A DNA stretch of 64,000 bases from NCBI RefSeq assembly GCF_009730915.1, contig NC_052489.1:25413916-25477915 (forward strand), given 5' to 3'. Shown here one piece after another: positions 46,764 through 58,212 of this stretch. The stretch comes from Dioscorea cayenensis subsp. rotundata. Lineage: Eukaryota; Streptophyta; Magnoliopsida; Dioscoreales; Dioscoreaceae. The position numbers and the translations under genes are program-made. The first letter of the stretch is position 1. Every line of letters begins with the position of its first letter. Below the pieces are notes generated by a model that saw nothing but the letters and a program-made list of their open reading frames with translations, searched no databases and was not told where the DNA came from.

Positions 46764-48932
46764 CCCAGGACACCTCTTCGTCCCGATCCCAAGAAAGCTA
46801 GAGTCCGATCCAAGCTCCACTCCCAGGACACCTCTTCCTCTAGTTCCAGGACTCGGGGACTTTCAGAGCTGAAACCTCTCCTCCACATTCCGGTGAAATC
46901 CAGCAAGACTTCGCTTCGTGTTTCTTTTCCAATAACTGAAGCAATCCTAAAGTCGAAAGAGGAGCTCAAGAAGATAGTGATCTTAAGGGTCATCTCTGGC
47001 AACGCAAGCGTTCGCTCGCTGCACGACTCTCTTCCCCAATGTATCAACATTAACCTCTGCGAGCATATCACACCATTCAATAATGACTTCGTTCTTACGA
47101 TGTCCTCTGCTAGGGACGCCGCAACGACCGTGAAGAGAAGCCCTCTTACCCTTAACTCCATATATGGCCCTTGCTGCATCTCCCTCTCACACTGGACCGC
47201 TGAATTCGGTTCTCATGCGGTGGCCGCCGGGAACTATAATTGGGTCAGGATTACAAACCTTCCTCTCCACTGCTGGAACTGGGATTCCATCGTCGATATT
47301 CTCCGACCGATCGGCGACCTTATTTACGTCCAGAAGAAGGAGCATGTAACCCTGGAGCACCTCCGAACCCTCGCCAGGCTTAAACCCTCGATCTCCTTCC
47401 CGCTGGAGATAACAGTGGACGTCGGGGTTAGAAGCTTTATTGTTTACCTTGAAGACGATGGAGCTCGTATCCTCCGATCCAAGTTGGTCTGCGGCCTTTC
47501 GAACCACCCTCCGGCTCAGCTTCGCCCAACTCCATCCTCCAACCCTGTCATTTATGTTCCCAAAACCACAAAGGGCAAAGCCCCTATTGATCTTTCCACC
47601 GTCGATAACTCCTTCGACAAGGCCATTGAGCATTGCTCCAGCCTTAGCCTCTCGACTGGGATCAATGCTAGCGGATCTCAAGAGAAATTTTCCCCTCATT
47701 CCGGCGACCGGGAGCTCGCCGAAATACCTGAGATTCCGTCTGTCCCTAATGAGCGCGCCGAGGGACAGAGTGCACTGTCGCCATGCAGTGAGGACGTGAT
47801 GGAGAGACCTTCAACGTCCGTCCATCTGCCTCGCGATAAGCACTCCAGCATTTGTTTTGGATCTTTGCCCGCGTCCCTTGTGCCTCGTGATCAGCCCTCC
47901 CGGGAACCCAGCAAACCACGTGAACGTCCAACTATTCCCACTGAGAAATCTCGAGATGATTTATTCTCTGAGAGACCATCTCATCGTGATCGGCACGCTG
48001 ATCAAAAATCCAATCCATCTGATGAGATGCCTCGAGATTCGCTCATCCTTGATCACAGTATTACTCCACCATTAGAGGTAGCTTTGCCTCGTGATAAGCT
48101 CTCTCTGAATCCCTCACCCGATGCTGTTTTAATTCATCAAGATTCGAATCATTCAAATTTAATTAATTCCTCATCATCTAAGTTATCTTTGCTTAACGAT
48201 TTTCACTCTTCTCATCCTAGTTCTGATCATGGACAGGACTCATCCCTTGATCACCTTCCGCAGGAAATCATTCCCTCTCACCTGCAAGGTCTCCCCCCAG
48301 TTCTACCTATACCTGATGGTTATAAATGGATATTCATCTTCGGTGGATGGTCCCTGGTGCCAAGTATCAATACTGGAAAATTCTATGATCATGATCCTAC
48401 ACCGCACAACACTCCAGTGGAGACCCCTTCTGATGAAGAACTCCTTGACTGGGGAGAAGACGAGAATATCCTTGATCATGACATGGATGACGTCAATCTC
48501 CTATCTGATGAAAACTGCATCGATCAGGATGATCATGTTCCTCTTCAAATTGACCCTGAACCAGTTATCTCCGGGACCTTGGAAGACATACCAGATCAAC
48601 TCCGAACTGAGGCTAAACAACCCAGAAGAAGTGAAATACCCAAAAAACCTTCTGGACGATGGAACGAAGAAGCAGGGTTCGTACCTCTCCCTCCCCGATC
48701 TTCCAAGAAAAAAATCCCTGAAGATCCACGAGAAGGTACGCCCTCCACTATAAATTCAGTTTTTTCTTCCTGGACTGATGCACAAATTATTAATTATAGT
48801 AATTCTTGTGGCATTAAATTCCTAGGATCTCCTAATCATAAAAATAAATGCATAGAAAGAATTAGATCGCTTGAAGCCACCAGGAACTCCTTTTATCCTG
48901 CAACACTTAGGTCTCCACCGAGACCCATCTAG
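46764..48932 (+). CDS. LINE ORF1 (DUF4283-type RNA-binding protein), start missing
   Basis: The frame is open from the first base of the element to TAG 48930-48932 (about 720 codons) with no ATG near its beginning; an in-frame stop lies just outside, at 46749-46751. The start codon was therefore probably lost by 5' truncation. The N-terminus is basic (PKKARVRSKLHS, then Ser-rich). Residues ~45-240 form the DUF4283-like fold found in plant LINE and retroelement gag-like proteins (EELKKIVILRVISGNASVRS, NWVRITNLPLHCWN, LEITVDVGV). A long low-complexity middle has repeated PRD/SRD motifs, followed by an acidic stretch. No CCHC zinc knuckle was seen. The C-terminus (WTDAQIINYSNSCGIKFLG) is a conserved tail. 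In LINEs this protein coats the RNA. Confidence 0.85.
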   Translation, partial: PRTPLRPDPKKARVRSKLHSQDTSSSSSRTRGLSELKPLLHIPVKSSKTSLRVSFPITEAILKSKEELKKIVILRVISGNASVRSLHDSLPQCININLCEHITPFNNDFVLTMSSARDAATTVKRSPLTLNSIYGPCCISLSHWTAEFGSHAVAAGNYNWVRITNLPLHCWNWDSIVDILRPIGDLIYVQKKEHVTLEHLRTLARLKPSISFPLEITVDVGVRSFIVYLEDDGARILRSKLVCGLSNHPPAQLRPTPSSNPVIYVPKTTKGKAPIDLSTVDNSFDKAIEHCSSLSLSTGINASGSQEKFSPHSGDRELAEIPEIPSVPNERAEGQSALSPCSEDVMERPSTSVHLPRDKHSSICFGSLPASLVPRDQPSREPSKPRERPTIPTEKSRDDLFSERPSHRDRHADQKSNPSDEMPRDSLILDHSITPPLEVALPRDKLSLNPSPDAVLIHQDSNHSNLINSSSSKLSLLNDFHSSHPSSDHGQDSSLDHLPQEIIPSHLQGLPPVLPIPDGYKWIFIFGGWSLVPSINTGKFYDHDPTPHNTPVETPSDEELLDWGEDENILDHDMDDVNLLSDENCIDQDDHVPLQIDPEPVISGTLEDIPDQLRTEAKQPRRSEIPKKPSGRWNEEAGFVPLPPRSSKKKIPEDPREGTPSTINSVFSSWTDAQIINYSNSCGIKFLGSPNHKNKCIERIRSLEATRNSFYPATLRSPPRPI

Positions 48933-48949
48933 ACATTCTCTGTTTTTTA

Positions 48950-51900
48950 ATGATTATTTTATGTTGGAACGTCAGGGGTCTTGGCAGACCCTCTAAATGC
49001 CATTTAGTTAAAGAAGTAATTTTAAATTCCAAAGCAGAAATTATCTGCCTACAAGAATCCAAACTTCAAAACATTCACTGTTTCCTTTGGAGAACTATCG
49101 GAGGTCACAAATTTGACTCCTTCGATTTTCTTCTGGCTCTAGGCACTGCTGGAGGAATCATTATCGCCTGGGATAACATGATTCTTACTGGTATCTCATT
49201 TCATAAGGGATCCTTCTCCATCTCCATCAGATTCACAAGCCGCTCTGATAATTCCACCTGGACTTGCACTAGTGTCTATGGGCCAAACTCCATATCTTTA
49301 AGACCCAACTTCTGGAACGAACTTAGAACTTTAAGAGATCTCAACACAACTTCCTGGATTATATGTGGTGATTTTAACATGATCTTTTCCTTAGATGACA
49401 AAAACACCGGTACTTCTAATCCTCGAGATATCGCTTTATCCCAGAACCTCCTACGCGACCTTGAACTAATTAATCCCCCCATAAATGGGAGAAAATTCAC
49501 ATGGTCCAACGGACAAGCCAATCCCACCTGGGTTCGCCTCGACAGATTTCTTTACTCACACGACTGGACCTCCTTATTCCCAAGAACCACTCAATTCAAC
49601 CTTCCTAGATTTGGATCAGATCACTCTCCCATCTGCCTTGACTTTGGTAATCACATCAAGCATCCCCGGCTACTTAAATTTGAGAAATTCTGGTATACAA
49701 ATCCTCTGATTACCAACCTCATTCAAGATTGGTGGTCTGAACTTAATCTTGTTGACTGTGGAGCGTTTATTTTATCCAAAAAACTTACTCACCTTAAAGC
49801 CAAACTCCGTACTTGGTCAAAAAACACTTTTTGTGCTACCAAGACTCTTAAATGCAACCTCCTGGCTGAACTTCACTCCATTGACATCATTGGCGAATCT
49901 AGGCCACTTTCTGAGGAAGAGTCCAACCGTCTCTCTCATATTCGTTATGAACTTTATAACATCTTAAACCAGGAAGAAATTTACTAGAAACAACGTTCCA
50001 GAATTACTTGGCTTAAAGACGGGGACTCTAACACCAAGTTCTTCCACCAAGTCGGTAATGGAAGAAGAAATAAAAATCATATTTCTCGTATTCTCCATGA
50101 TGGCCATTGGATATCTGGAAACGATCAAATCGGCAGAATTTTTACTTCTCACTACCGCTCTGTTTTCGGCTCTGCTATGCCTAACAGATTCCTCTTTGAC
50201 TGGAACTTCCTCTTTGACTATAAGGAAAGAATTGATCTCTCCCAACTCAAATTGCCTTTCTCTCCTGAAGAAATTAAACTTGCTGTTTTCGGCCTTCACC
50301 CTGACAAATCTCCTGGTCCAGACGGCTTCCCTATTTTCTTTTTCCAAAAACACTGGACCATCCTTCAACCCTCAATTGTAAAACTTTGTGAGGATTTTTA
50401 CGAGGGTACCATCAATCTTGAGCGTATCAACTAGATTCATATTGCCCTCATTGCTAAAAACAATACGCCTAGCAAGGTAGGGGATTTTCGTCCCATCAGC
50501 CTTATCAACTTCACCTGTAAAATTATTTCTAAAATTCTCGCCAATTGTCTAAGTACTGTTATCAGTTCGCTGGTAGATGACTCGCAATCTGGATTTATTA
50601 AGGGCAGATGTATAGCAGAAAATATCGTTGGTGCTCAAGAAGTAATCTTCAACCTTCAAAAAAGAAAACGTCTTGGTCACATTTTTAAGAGTGGACTTCG
50701 CAAAAGCTTTTGACTCCCTAGACTGGAACTTTCTGATTGATATCCTTACTGCTAGAGGTTTCGGACCTAAATGGCTTTCCTGGGTTAAATCCATTCTCTT
50801 CTCTACAAAGGCACGGTTCATCATCAATGGAACTACTCAGGGCTACATTCACTGCAAAAAAGGCCTGAGGCAAGGGGATCCTCTCTCTCCTTTGCTCTTC
50901 GCCCTAGCCACTGATGCTTTGAGTGCCATGTTCCATCACGCTCTAAATTCTAAAGTCTTGATCGGTGTGCCACTGAATACTTTTGACAGCATTTGTCACT
51001 TCCAATATGCAGATGACCTCCTAATTTTCTCTACTGGAGGACACGAAGACCTTCAAATCATCAAACTAATATTGTACCTTTATGAAGGAACCTTTGGATT
51101 AACCATTAATTACTCTAAAAGCTGCCTTTACTCTTCCAACTATGGCTTCCAACCCCACCATTCATATGCTAGAATCCTCAACTGTTCCCGTAGCAGCCTT
51201 CCTATTACCTATTTAGGAGTCCCTTTTTCTGGTCGTAGACCGAGACGACTCGACTGGGCTAATCTCATCGCCATGGTCCGCTCTAGGCTCACTACTTGGA
51301 AAACTAAGTATTTATCTCTTGGGGGCCGCTTAACTCTTATTAATTCTGTCCTATCCTCCACGCCTGTATACTGGATGTCGGTTTTCAAGCTCCCCAGCTG
51401 GGTGATCAAGAAAATTGATAAAATCCGAAGATACTTTATCTGGAGAGGCCCTGATTTGGGACCCAAAGGAATCAGATTAATTACCTGGAACAGAATCACC
51501 AGACCATGGACCATGGGCGGTTGGGGTATTATTAACCTTCACTCCTTCAACATCGCTTTACTTGGTAAATGGTGGTGGAAATTATCTTGCAAACCAACTA
51601 GTGGTTGGGCCAAAATCATCCACGCTAATTACTTTCTTAGAGACACAAACAGAATCTTTTTTCACATCCCTCCCAGGAACAAATCCTTCTTTTGGGCCGG
51701 TATGACCTCCACTCTCTCTTCCTTTCGCTCTTGTATCTTGAATCTTATCAATAGTGGCTCCAACACATCCCTTTGGTTTGACCGCTGGTACAATGGAATC
51801 CTACTTAAGGACCGTTGGCCTGACCTCTTCAATGACTGTAAGGAACCTTGGATCACCGTTAGGCAGTTTTCTCAGAATCTTAATCGCACCGAGCAAATCT

Positions 51901-52631
51901 TCCATTCAGTTACGCCAGACTTATTAACTCCACTCATAGATATTATTCCCGATTGCTCTCACGCACAGTGTGACACTTATTCTTGGACACTGGAAAAAGG
52001 TGGCATCTTCACAGTCAAATTTTTCTATAAATTCCTCATTGGTGGTGGAACCCGCAGCCCACTGTACCCCCTATTCTGGAAGACTCGTAGCCTTAGCAAA
52101 ATCACTCTTTTCTGCTGGCTTGCTGGAGAGGACAAAATCCTCACCTTATCCAACCTTTTCAAAAAGGGTTGTATTTCCCACTACTCCTCTGACACCTGTG
52201 TCCTTTGTCATAATGCCTCTGAGAATCTTCAACATCTATTCATTGATTGTGCATACTCAAAGCGTATCTGGGCATTTTTTGCTCATTCCCTAGACTCTAC
52301 TCCTCTCCCACAGACCATTCCCCTTCTGTGGACATCCTGGATTCCTTCCCTCGCTCCTCACCTTCGAACCCTCTGGGACTTTATCTCCCGCGCAATATTG
52401 TGGAATATTTGGCTCGAAAGGAATTCCCGTATTTTTCAACTGACTGCGTTGCCTCAGTTAAATATCATTTTTAAAACTGCTAATACGATTCTCTCTTGGT
52501 TTCCAATTACAGCTGACAGGCACCAGCAAACCCTTAATGAAGCCTCCCAGAAAATTAAGCGTTCTCTTGACTTTTTCAAAGCAAGGACCTCAAATTCTTC
52601 TGGCGAGACAGACCACATTACTCCACAGTAA
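48950..52631 (+). pseudogene. LINE ORF2 (endonuclease-reverse transcriptase), three lesions
   Basis: Starts 17 nt after ORF1 with MIILCWNVRGLGR. The EEP endonuclease motifs are WNVRGLG, CLQESKL, TSVYGPN, ICGDFNMI and FGSDHSPI. Then come the linker KDGDSNTKFFH and the RT motifs SPGPDGFP, DFRPISLIN, RVDFAKAFDSLDW, GLRQGDPLSPLLFAL, QYADDLLIF (intact YADD) and YLGVPFSGRR. A zf-RVT domain ends it (FWKTRSLSKITLFCWL, CVLCHNASENLQHLFIDC). It has no RNase H domain. Lesions: TAG at 49985-49987, TAG at 50432-50434 and a +1 frameshift near 50690-50696. The rest is open to TAA near 52631, so the copy is young but dead. Confidence 0.95.
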
Positions 52632-52905
52632 TAGTTGACCCTCCCGCTCTTCTAGTCAGGCCTGAGTCGTCAGACGGTGCCTTTCGCCTGATTAGATTAT
52701 TATCTTCCTTTTTGTTCCAGTTTTTTATATTATATTTTCTGTTCTTCCTCACTTCTGGTGAGAGTTTCTTCATCTTTGTAATGTTTTATCTATTTTTAAT
52801 AAACCAGTGGTTTATCCACTTTTATCAAAAAAAAAAAAATAATTCCCAATATATGGGTACACTGTTGATGAATATATTCCCATAAAATAAATAAATAAAA
52901 ATAAC

Positions 52906-55256
52906 TAATGAGCCTGTGGAATAGATCAAATTCTATAGTTTGTCACATAAGTCTCATGAAAGAGACCACCGTGTGGTTGGTAATAACTTGGGATGGCAGT
53001 TTATATCACACTACTGGATAAAATTATTTTTAAATAATTTTGTTCCATGTGAGTGGGAATGTGGCATTGTTTTTCAACATATATAATACCATGTCACCGT
53101 CCACGTGAAAAAGAGTGGCATCTACATATTTAACATTAGGAAATATCATATGGAGTATTTTAAATTGTGTACAACTCAGTATGAGTATTGTTGATTTATT
53201 GTTTATTTAGACCAGATATTATATATTTAGTCTCAGTATGATTTTTTTATAGGAAAAATTATTTTTTTTACCCATTTAAAATTATTTGGTATAAAAATTT
53301 ATCATTTCATGTTTATGATTTATGAAATATTATTTTAAGAGCACATAACATGTTTTCATTACTTTACATATTAATTTATCTTATATGGTAAATTTTTTTT
53401 TATGTTATTGTTAAGCCATTATAATTAGTGTATTTCTGTACATACATGTCATCTTACACTCTTAAGTGAGTTGAGCATATTATCAATAAATAAATAAATA
53501 AATAAATAAAACTTTAATGCATTAAAATGACATTAAGTATTTTTTTTTTTTCTTGGAAAGAAATGTAATGCATGTCTAGCTAGTCTATATAAAAAATATC
53601 TCTCTCGTATCCCACGCATAGAATCTTGCCTGGTATCAGACAACAAAAGATAAAAAATAATTCTAATGTAACAAAATCTGAAAATTATTATTATTTTAAA
53701 AAATAATAGAATTTTAGGTGGAATAGATTAGTGATTACACATAAAAAAAAAAAACTTATAAATTTTATTAAAAAAATAGATATATTTCTAATTTCATATA
53801 ACAATTTAAATAAATAAATAAATAAACCACTGTTTTATTAAATAAAAATCTAATATCAATAGTTGCCTGACCTATTGATATCGGGTCTTTTACATAAAGT
53901 TCTCACAAGGACAAGATGTTGAGCTTGTGAATGCGATCTATATTTGTAGCAAAACCTGATTTAAATTTTAAATGGAGGTGTTTGTCACATAGTATCAATA
54001 TATATATATATGGAAGGGTTAAAAAAAAAAAGGAAAAGAAAAAGTTTCAGCATATTGAGAAAATCAAAATCTATGGACTAATGGAATAAGTAGGGATTAT
54101 ACATCCACTAGAGGTGCAGGAGCAATTTTTATGCAAAGTAGAAAAATATAAAATACAATTAAAGGTTAAAAATCTTTTGACATTCCTACGTGGCAAATGT
54201 TAGATTTTATATTTTAGTACTAGTGGGTTCTATATAGGCTCTATATGGGTTTAGGGGTCTTATATCAAAAAGTCTCAAGACTTAGTGGCTCAACCCTTAT
54301 ACCTATATATAAACTCATTACACTTCTATCACATAACCGATGTGGTACTATATTTCCAACACAAAATACAAGAATTAATAAAGCAAAGATCTGATATTCA
54401 AAGTCTCAAACCAATACAAGTAAACAACAAATTAAAACAGGAGTGGTTGCCTTCTCAATGCAATTAAGTTTGATCTAGTGCATAGCATTGAGAGCTCCTC
54501 ATCACCTGCCTCTTTGATGAATGATGTCTCTCCCGGGCAACCACATCTCTCATCCTTTAGAAAAACAAGCCTCTAGTTCCCTCTATCAATGGTTTCCTCT
54601 GCTTTGGAATGCTATCATTTTTTTAAATTATTTGAATGAAAAAGTTACAATCTATAAGAAGTATTCATTTTCTTTGAAGTGGTTTAAAGGAAAGAAATGT
54701 GTTACCTGAAATGGTTAGAAATCATATAACTTCTAATAATTTCAACGCTCATTTTGCAGGAGTGAAGAAAATCCTAAACTGAATTTAATTTCAAAGAAAG
54801 TGATGAAGTGAAATAAGTGTCACTTCTTCACTTTAAAGCAAGTGGGCATCTGATGCAGGAGGAAGTCAGTACTTGTGCCTTCCCACCACTTCAGGGTAAC
54901 TTAATTAATTAGAACAGCACTAGTGATCACTTCCAAACAAGCATTTCATATTTTCATTGCTTTCCCAGTGATCCCTCTGTACATTCATCAACTTCAAAGC
55001 AAAGAAAGAATGCTAAAATGGCAAGAAGATCATTTGTGAGACTTCAACATAAGCAACGTTGGATGAGAATTCCAAACTGCTGGTTCATTAATTAACTAAA
55101 TATAATGAACTAGTAGTAACAAAGCTTAATGAACTAAATAAGTAGCATAAATCAAACATCATCTTGTTATACTATATATACACATGTTTATATGGTTTTG
55201 AACGAACCTCATTATACTGATCAACACAAATATATAAATATTTTATAACTAGCAAG
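52906..55256. other. Intergenic AT-rich DNA
   Basis: Contains (ATAA)n at 53486-53509 and 53812-53825, and a degenerate repeat around 54090-54350. No supported gene; two 60-codon frames at 54285-54709 lack any family signal. Confidence 0.5.
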
Positions 55257-55835
55257 CTAGCTAGACCTACTGCCAATAATCATCAACAATGTCTTCTTCA
55301 CAAGCACAATCTTACTGCACCACTGAAACACACCACCGCTACCACCACGTCCACTTACTTTCTTAGATCTCCGATCATCCAACTCTCCATCGTCACCAAA
55401 TGGCATGAATGACATCCTTGTGCTAGAGAAGCGTTCATGGAGTGAAGAGCTTGTGGAGCTAAACCGAGAAACTGATGACGATGATGATGACAATGAGGAA
55501 AATGAAGCTGATGGAGATGATGGCGTGCTTGACTTCCTTTCAAGAGTGAAACTATGTAGTATGGCCTTGAAGAGCCTGGACTTAGAGGATTCTTTCTTGG
55601 TGACCTTGCTCTCAGCCTTGGTGTAGTAGGACGGTGGAGGAGTGAGAGGAAGGAGGGGTGTTGTAAGGTTGGTGTACTTTGATTTTCCTGGCTGAGACTC
55701 CCACATGAATGGAACTGAGCCAGGTACTGAAACTCTGAAGGATTCGTTGGCCAAGGAGCTCTCTTTAGACAGTAGCTTGGAGAAGAACTTGTCATCTTCA
55801 TTGATTTGAAGATCTTTGTTATTGCTTGAGAACAT
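55257..55835 (-). CDS. DUF688-like plant protein of unknown function
   Basis: Single-exon 192-aa ORF, ATG 55835, TAG at 55257-55259. The hallmark is the PGSVPFMWESQPGKSK motif at about residues 37-52, matching the VPFxWExxPG signature of the DUF688 family, followed by a Pro-rich TPLLPLTPPPSYY. The middle is a long Ser-rich low-complexity run (about 100-135). The C-terminus has FQWCSKIVLVKKTLLMIIG, a hydrophobic stretch that might be a membrane or amphipathic segment. No catalytic motif is seen. Function is unknown for the family. The acidic (GAT)n-rich open frame on the opposite strand is its shadow. Confidence 0.8.
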   Translation of the reverse strand: MFSSNNKDLQINEDDKFFSKLLSKESSLANESFRVSVPGSVPFMWESQPGKSKYTNLTTPLLPLTPPPSYYTKAESKVTKKESSKSRLFKAILHSFTLERKSSTPSSPSASFSSLSSSSSSVSRFSSTSSSLHERFSSTRMSFMPFGDDGELDDRRSKKVSGRGGSGGVFQWCSKIVLVKKTLLMIIGSRSS

Positions 55836-57087
55836 CTTGTTTTTGTGAATGAATGTAGGTGAAAGAGTTCTATATATATATATATATATGGTGCTCTTGA
55901 GAACATATATGTGTCTAGCTAGGTAGATCTAAAACTTCGATGACTAGCTAGCTAGCTAGCCCACATGCATGCACCATCGTTTTATTTATTTTTGTTTGAG
56001 TTAATAATTAATTACTCGCATGTTGCCATTGACTTTGTTGTATTTGTTTGACAAAGTAGGAAAGAGATCATATAATACAAGGTTTCTGAGGGAGGGTTTG
56101 GTCACAGTTCATATTTTGGTTGTTGGATTCTTGGATTGGTGGTTTACCTGTTACTTAAGCCCAAGTTGATCATGATCTATGTGCATTTGAACAATTCATG
56201 GAGTATTATTTTAATATCATTTCAGTGATTAATTAGAACTTGACCCTTGAAAAAAATTGATCAAGGACTAAAATTGTAACAATTTAAAAAAAAATTGAAG
56301 CTTAATTTTAACCATACAAAATAGAGTCTGACATTATTAATTTATGCGTGAATAAATTTGTTGATGGTCCCAACTTCCTACATCAAAACCATTGGTCCCC
56401 AATAATAATATTACATCAACTATGGATGAAATGATTCTTTAAGCTTATGAATTACTCAAATTGAGATCAATTTGATTAGATGGCTTAACAGCCATTTTAG
56501 TGTTTTTTTACGCTATTAAGCCTAAATCACTGTAATAATTAAATCATTTTGTCAAGTACAAATCCATCCTTAAGGGCCTATTTGATTCATAAATGAGAAC
56601 AACATAAAGTAACACTGGCACACCATAATACAAACGAATGAGTTACAAAATAATTGCTTTTACTATTTTATGTTTAATGGTCAATGGACACCATAAAATT
56701 ATTATTACATTGTGTTGAGATTATATGTTAAAAGTAATTAGACCGTTAATTTTATCTTTTGATTTTTGTTCTATAAGTTAACAAATTTATTTATTTATTT
56801 ATTTTTTTTAAAAAGGTGGACTTAGCAAAAAAAATTTATCATAGTTTGGGGTATATATAAAAAAAAAATGTTGTGTTGTATTTTTACTATTTTTTTTAGC
56901 TACTCCTATCATATTTTCATAATAAACAGGTTACAAAAATGTGTTGTGTTTTAGATTTTCAGGTATCAAATATACTTTAAGACTCTATATTAAATTATTT
57001 AATTATAATCAGTCTTACAAAGCAATTATGATTGCAAATGTTTATTTTATTTTCAAGATGAGTAACAACACTGTTAACAAAAGTAGG
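55836..57087. other. Intergenic DNA
   Basis: Upstream of the DUF688-like gene, with (TA)n at 55872-55889, presumably in the promoter, and a possible minus-strand LINE terminus at about 56785-56825. No gene was seen. Confidence 0.5.
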
Positions 57088-57278
57088 GGCATGCAAAAAT
57101 CTCGGTGGAACAAGTGGGGCAAGGACCGGGGCTGCACACACATGGGCGCTAAAACCACCAGAATACAATCACTACTCACACTCCCAAAAATGTGCCATCA
57201 CTTATGATTCGAACTTTCACTACTTATGAAGGGTTCTAACTAGGATTAGGCTACCAATAGACCACTTGATCGTTGGTA
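57088..57278 (-). repeat. tRNA-derived SINE, family 1, copy B
   Basis: On the minus strand it begins near 57278 with ACCAACGATCAAGTGGTCTA, has an A-box TGGTCTATTGGTAG and a B-box AAGTTCGAATCA. It then follows copy A (10470-10660) through ACTTGTTCCACCGAG. Copy B is AT-richer, consistent with methylation-driven decay. Confidence 0.7.
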
Positions 57279-57392
57279 TAATTGCAAATGCTTGCTTGGT
57301 TAATGGATTAGAGCTCCAAGTCAGATTTTGTCTCCCTCGAACAAATAGTACTATCGCTTCCAATTGATCTTGTTCTAATGTAAGTACTATTA

Positions 57393-58212
57393 AATGTAAC
57401 ATAGATGTAATATATGTAGAATCTAATTGTTTGGGTTTCGGCTATTTGGTATGAGGTCGTGAAGGTACAGTTCTTACTGCTCATGCCATTTCTTATTCTT
57501 GTTATCATAATGCATCTCTAGCTAAAGCCTTAAGATCTTATTTGGATTAGCTTTTATAAGGCCTTAAGATGGTCATGTGATGTAGTTTTTCAGAAGCAAT
57601 TTTGGGGTTACACAATTACTTAATTGCGCTTATGAAATAAAGAAATGACCTAGGTTTTTAATATTTCTCTCTAAGCTTTTTACATCCTCATTAGTCTTCT
57701 CTACTTCCAAGATCCGAAATACCTCCCCTCCCGTCCACTCCTACCTTCTCCCTCGTGAGATAAATACATAATAATTGGGATATTATTATAATTTAATGAA
57801 TACCCATTTTAGTAATTTATTATTGAAAAAGTTCTACCAATTCACATCCAAATAACTTAACAAATATAAAAGCACTTCTGCATTAACATATCCAAACACA
57901 ATATATAGAGAACTTAATTTACTTTGAGTAACACTTTTTATTCATAAATCATTCTACCAAACTGACAAAAAACGTTTTTTTTAAAAGTCAATTCAAACAA
58001 TACCTAAATTGCATCAACAAGATGCTTACCCATAATGTTATCTTTCAATTAAAAGCTGAAGTGATGGTCAAGGCGGTCACTAGCTATGTTCATGATTTAT
58101 CTTACTTGAGTCTCATCATTAATGATTAATGTAAGAGCTTGTTAAATGACTTTGCAAATGGTCAAGTTTCTTTTGTAAGAAATTTAGTGAACCAAGCTGG
58201 CCTTGTTTGGCA
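57393..58212 (+). pseudogene. RNase H-like domain remnant of a retroelement, split by a MITE-like insert
   Basis: The left part (57393-57540) reads KCNIDVIYVESNCLGFGYLV, stop, GREGTVLTAHA ... SLAKAL. This matches the plant RVT_3/RNase H pattern (CN-x-D, GFG-x-x-x-RD-x-x-G, AEA). The right part (about 58034-58212) reads NVIFQLKAEVMVKAV, DLSYLSLIIND, stop, CKSLLNDFANGQVSFVRN, the C-terminal half of the same domain. The ~490 bp between begin TATTTGGATTAGCTTTTA and end with a near-inverted copy, so an AT-rich MITE probably separates them. Stops show it is dead. The LINE at 46764 lacks this domain, so the source was a different element or gene. Confidence 0.5.

Larger units (their letters stand above)
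46764..52839 (+). mobile_element. Near full-length LINE (L1-type) with 11-bp TSD
   Basis: It lies between two copies of TAATTCCCAAT (46753-46763 and 52840-52850) and ends in ATCAAAAAAAAAAAAA. It carries two ORFs, ORF1 to 48932 and ORF2 48950-52631, then a short 3' UTR with CTTCACTTCTGG-type sequence shared with other copies here. At 6076 bp it lacks only the 5' UTR and the ORF1 start. Codon use is clearly GC-richer than its surroundings, as expected for a recent arrival. Confidence 0.95.
46575..52905 (+). repeat. SINE family 2 copy split by the LINE (46575-46763 and 52851-52905)
   Basis: The left part carries the B-box-like GATTTCGAGTTTAAGGC. The right part resumes after the LINE with the end of the SINE body and an AAATAAATAAATAAAA tail. 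The joined order matches the uninterrupted copy at 25385-25632. Confidence 0.55.

Noticed and set aside
47187-47699. 170-codon minus-strand frame inside LINE ORF1
   Set aside because: Shadow of the ORF1 reading frame; no family signal.
55355-55906. Second 183-codon minus-strand frame overlapping the DUF688-like gene
   Set aside because: Frame-shifted shadow rich in His/Ser; the 192-aa frame carries the conserved VPFxWExxPG motif.
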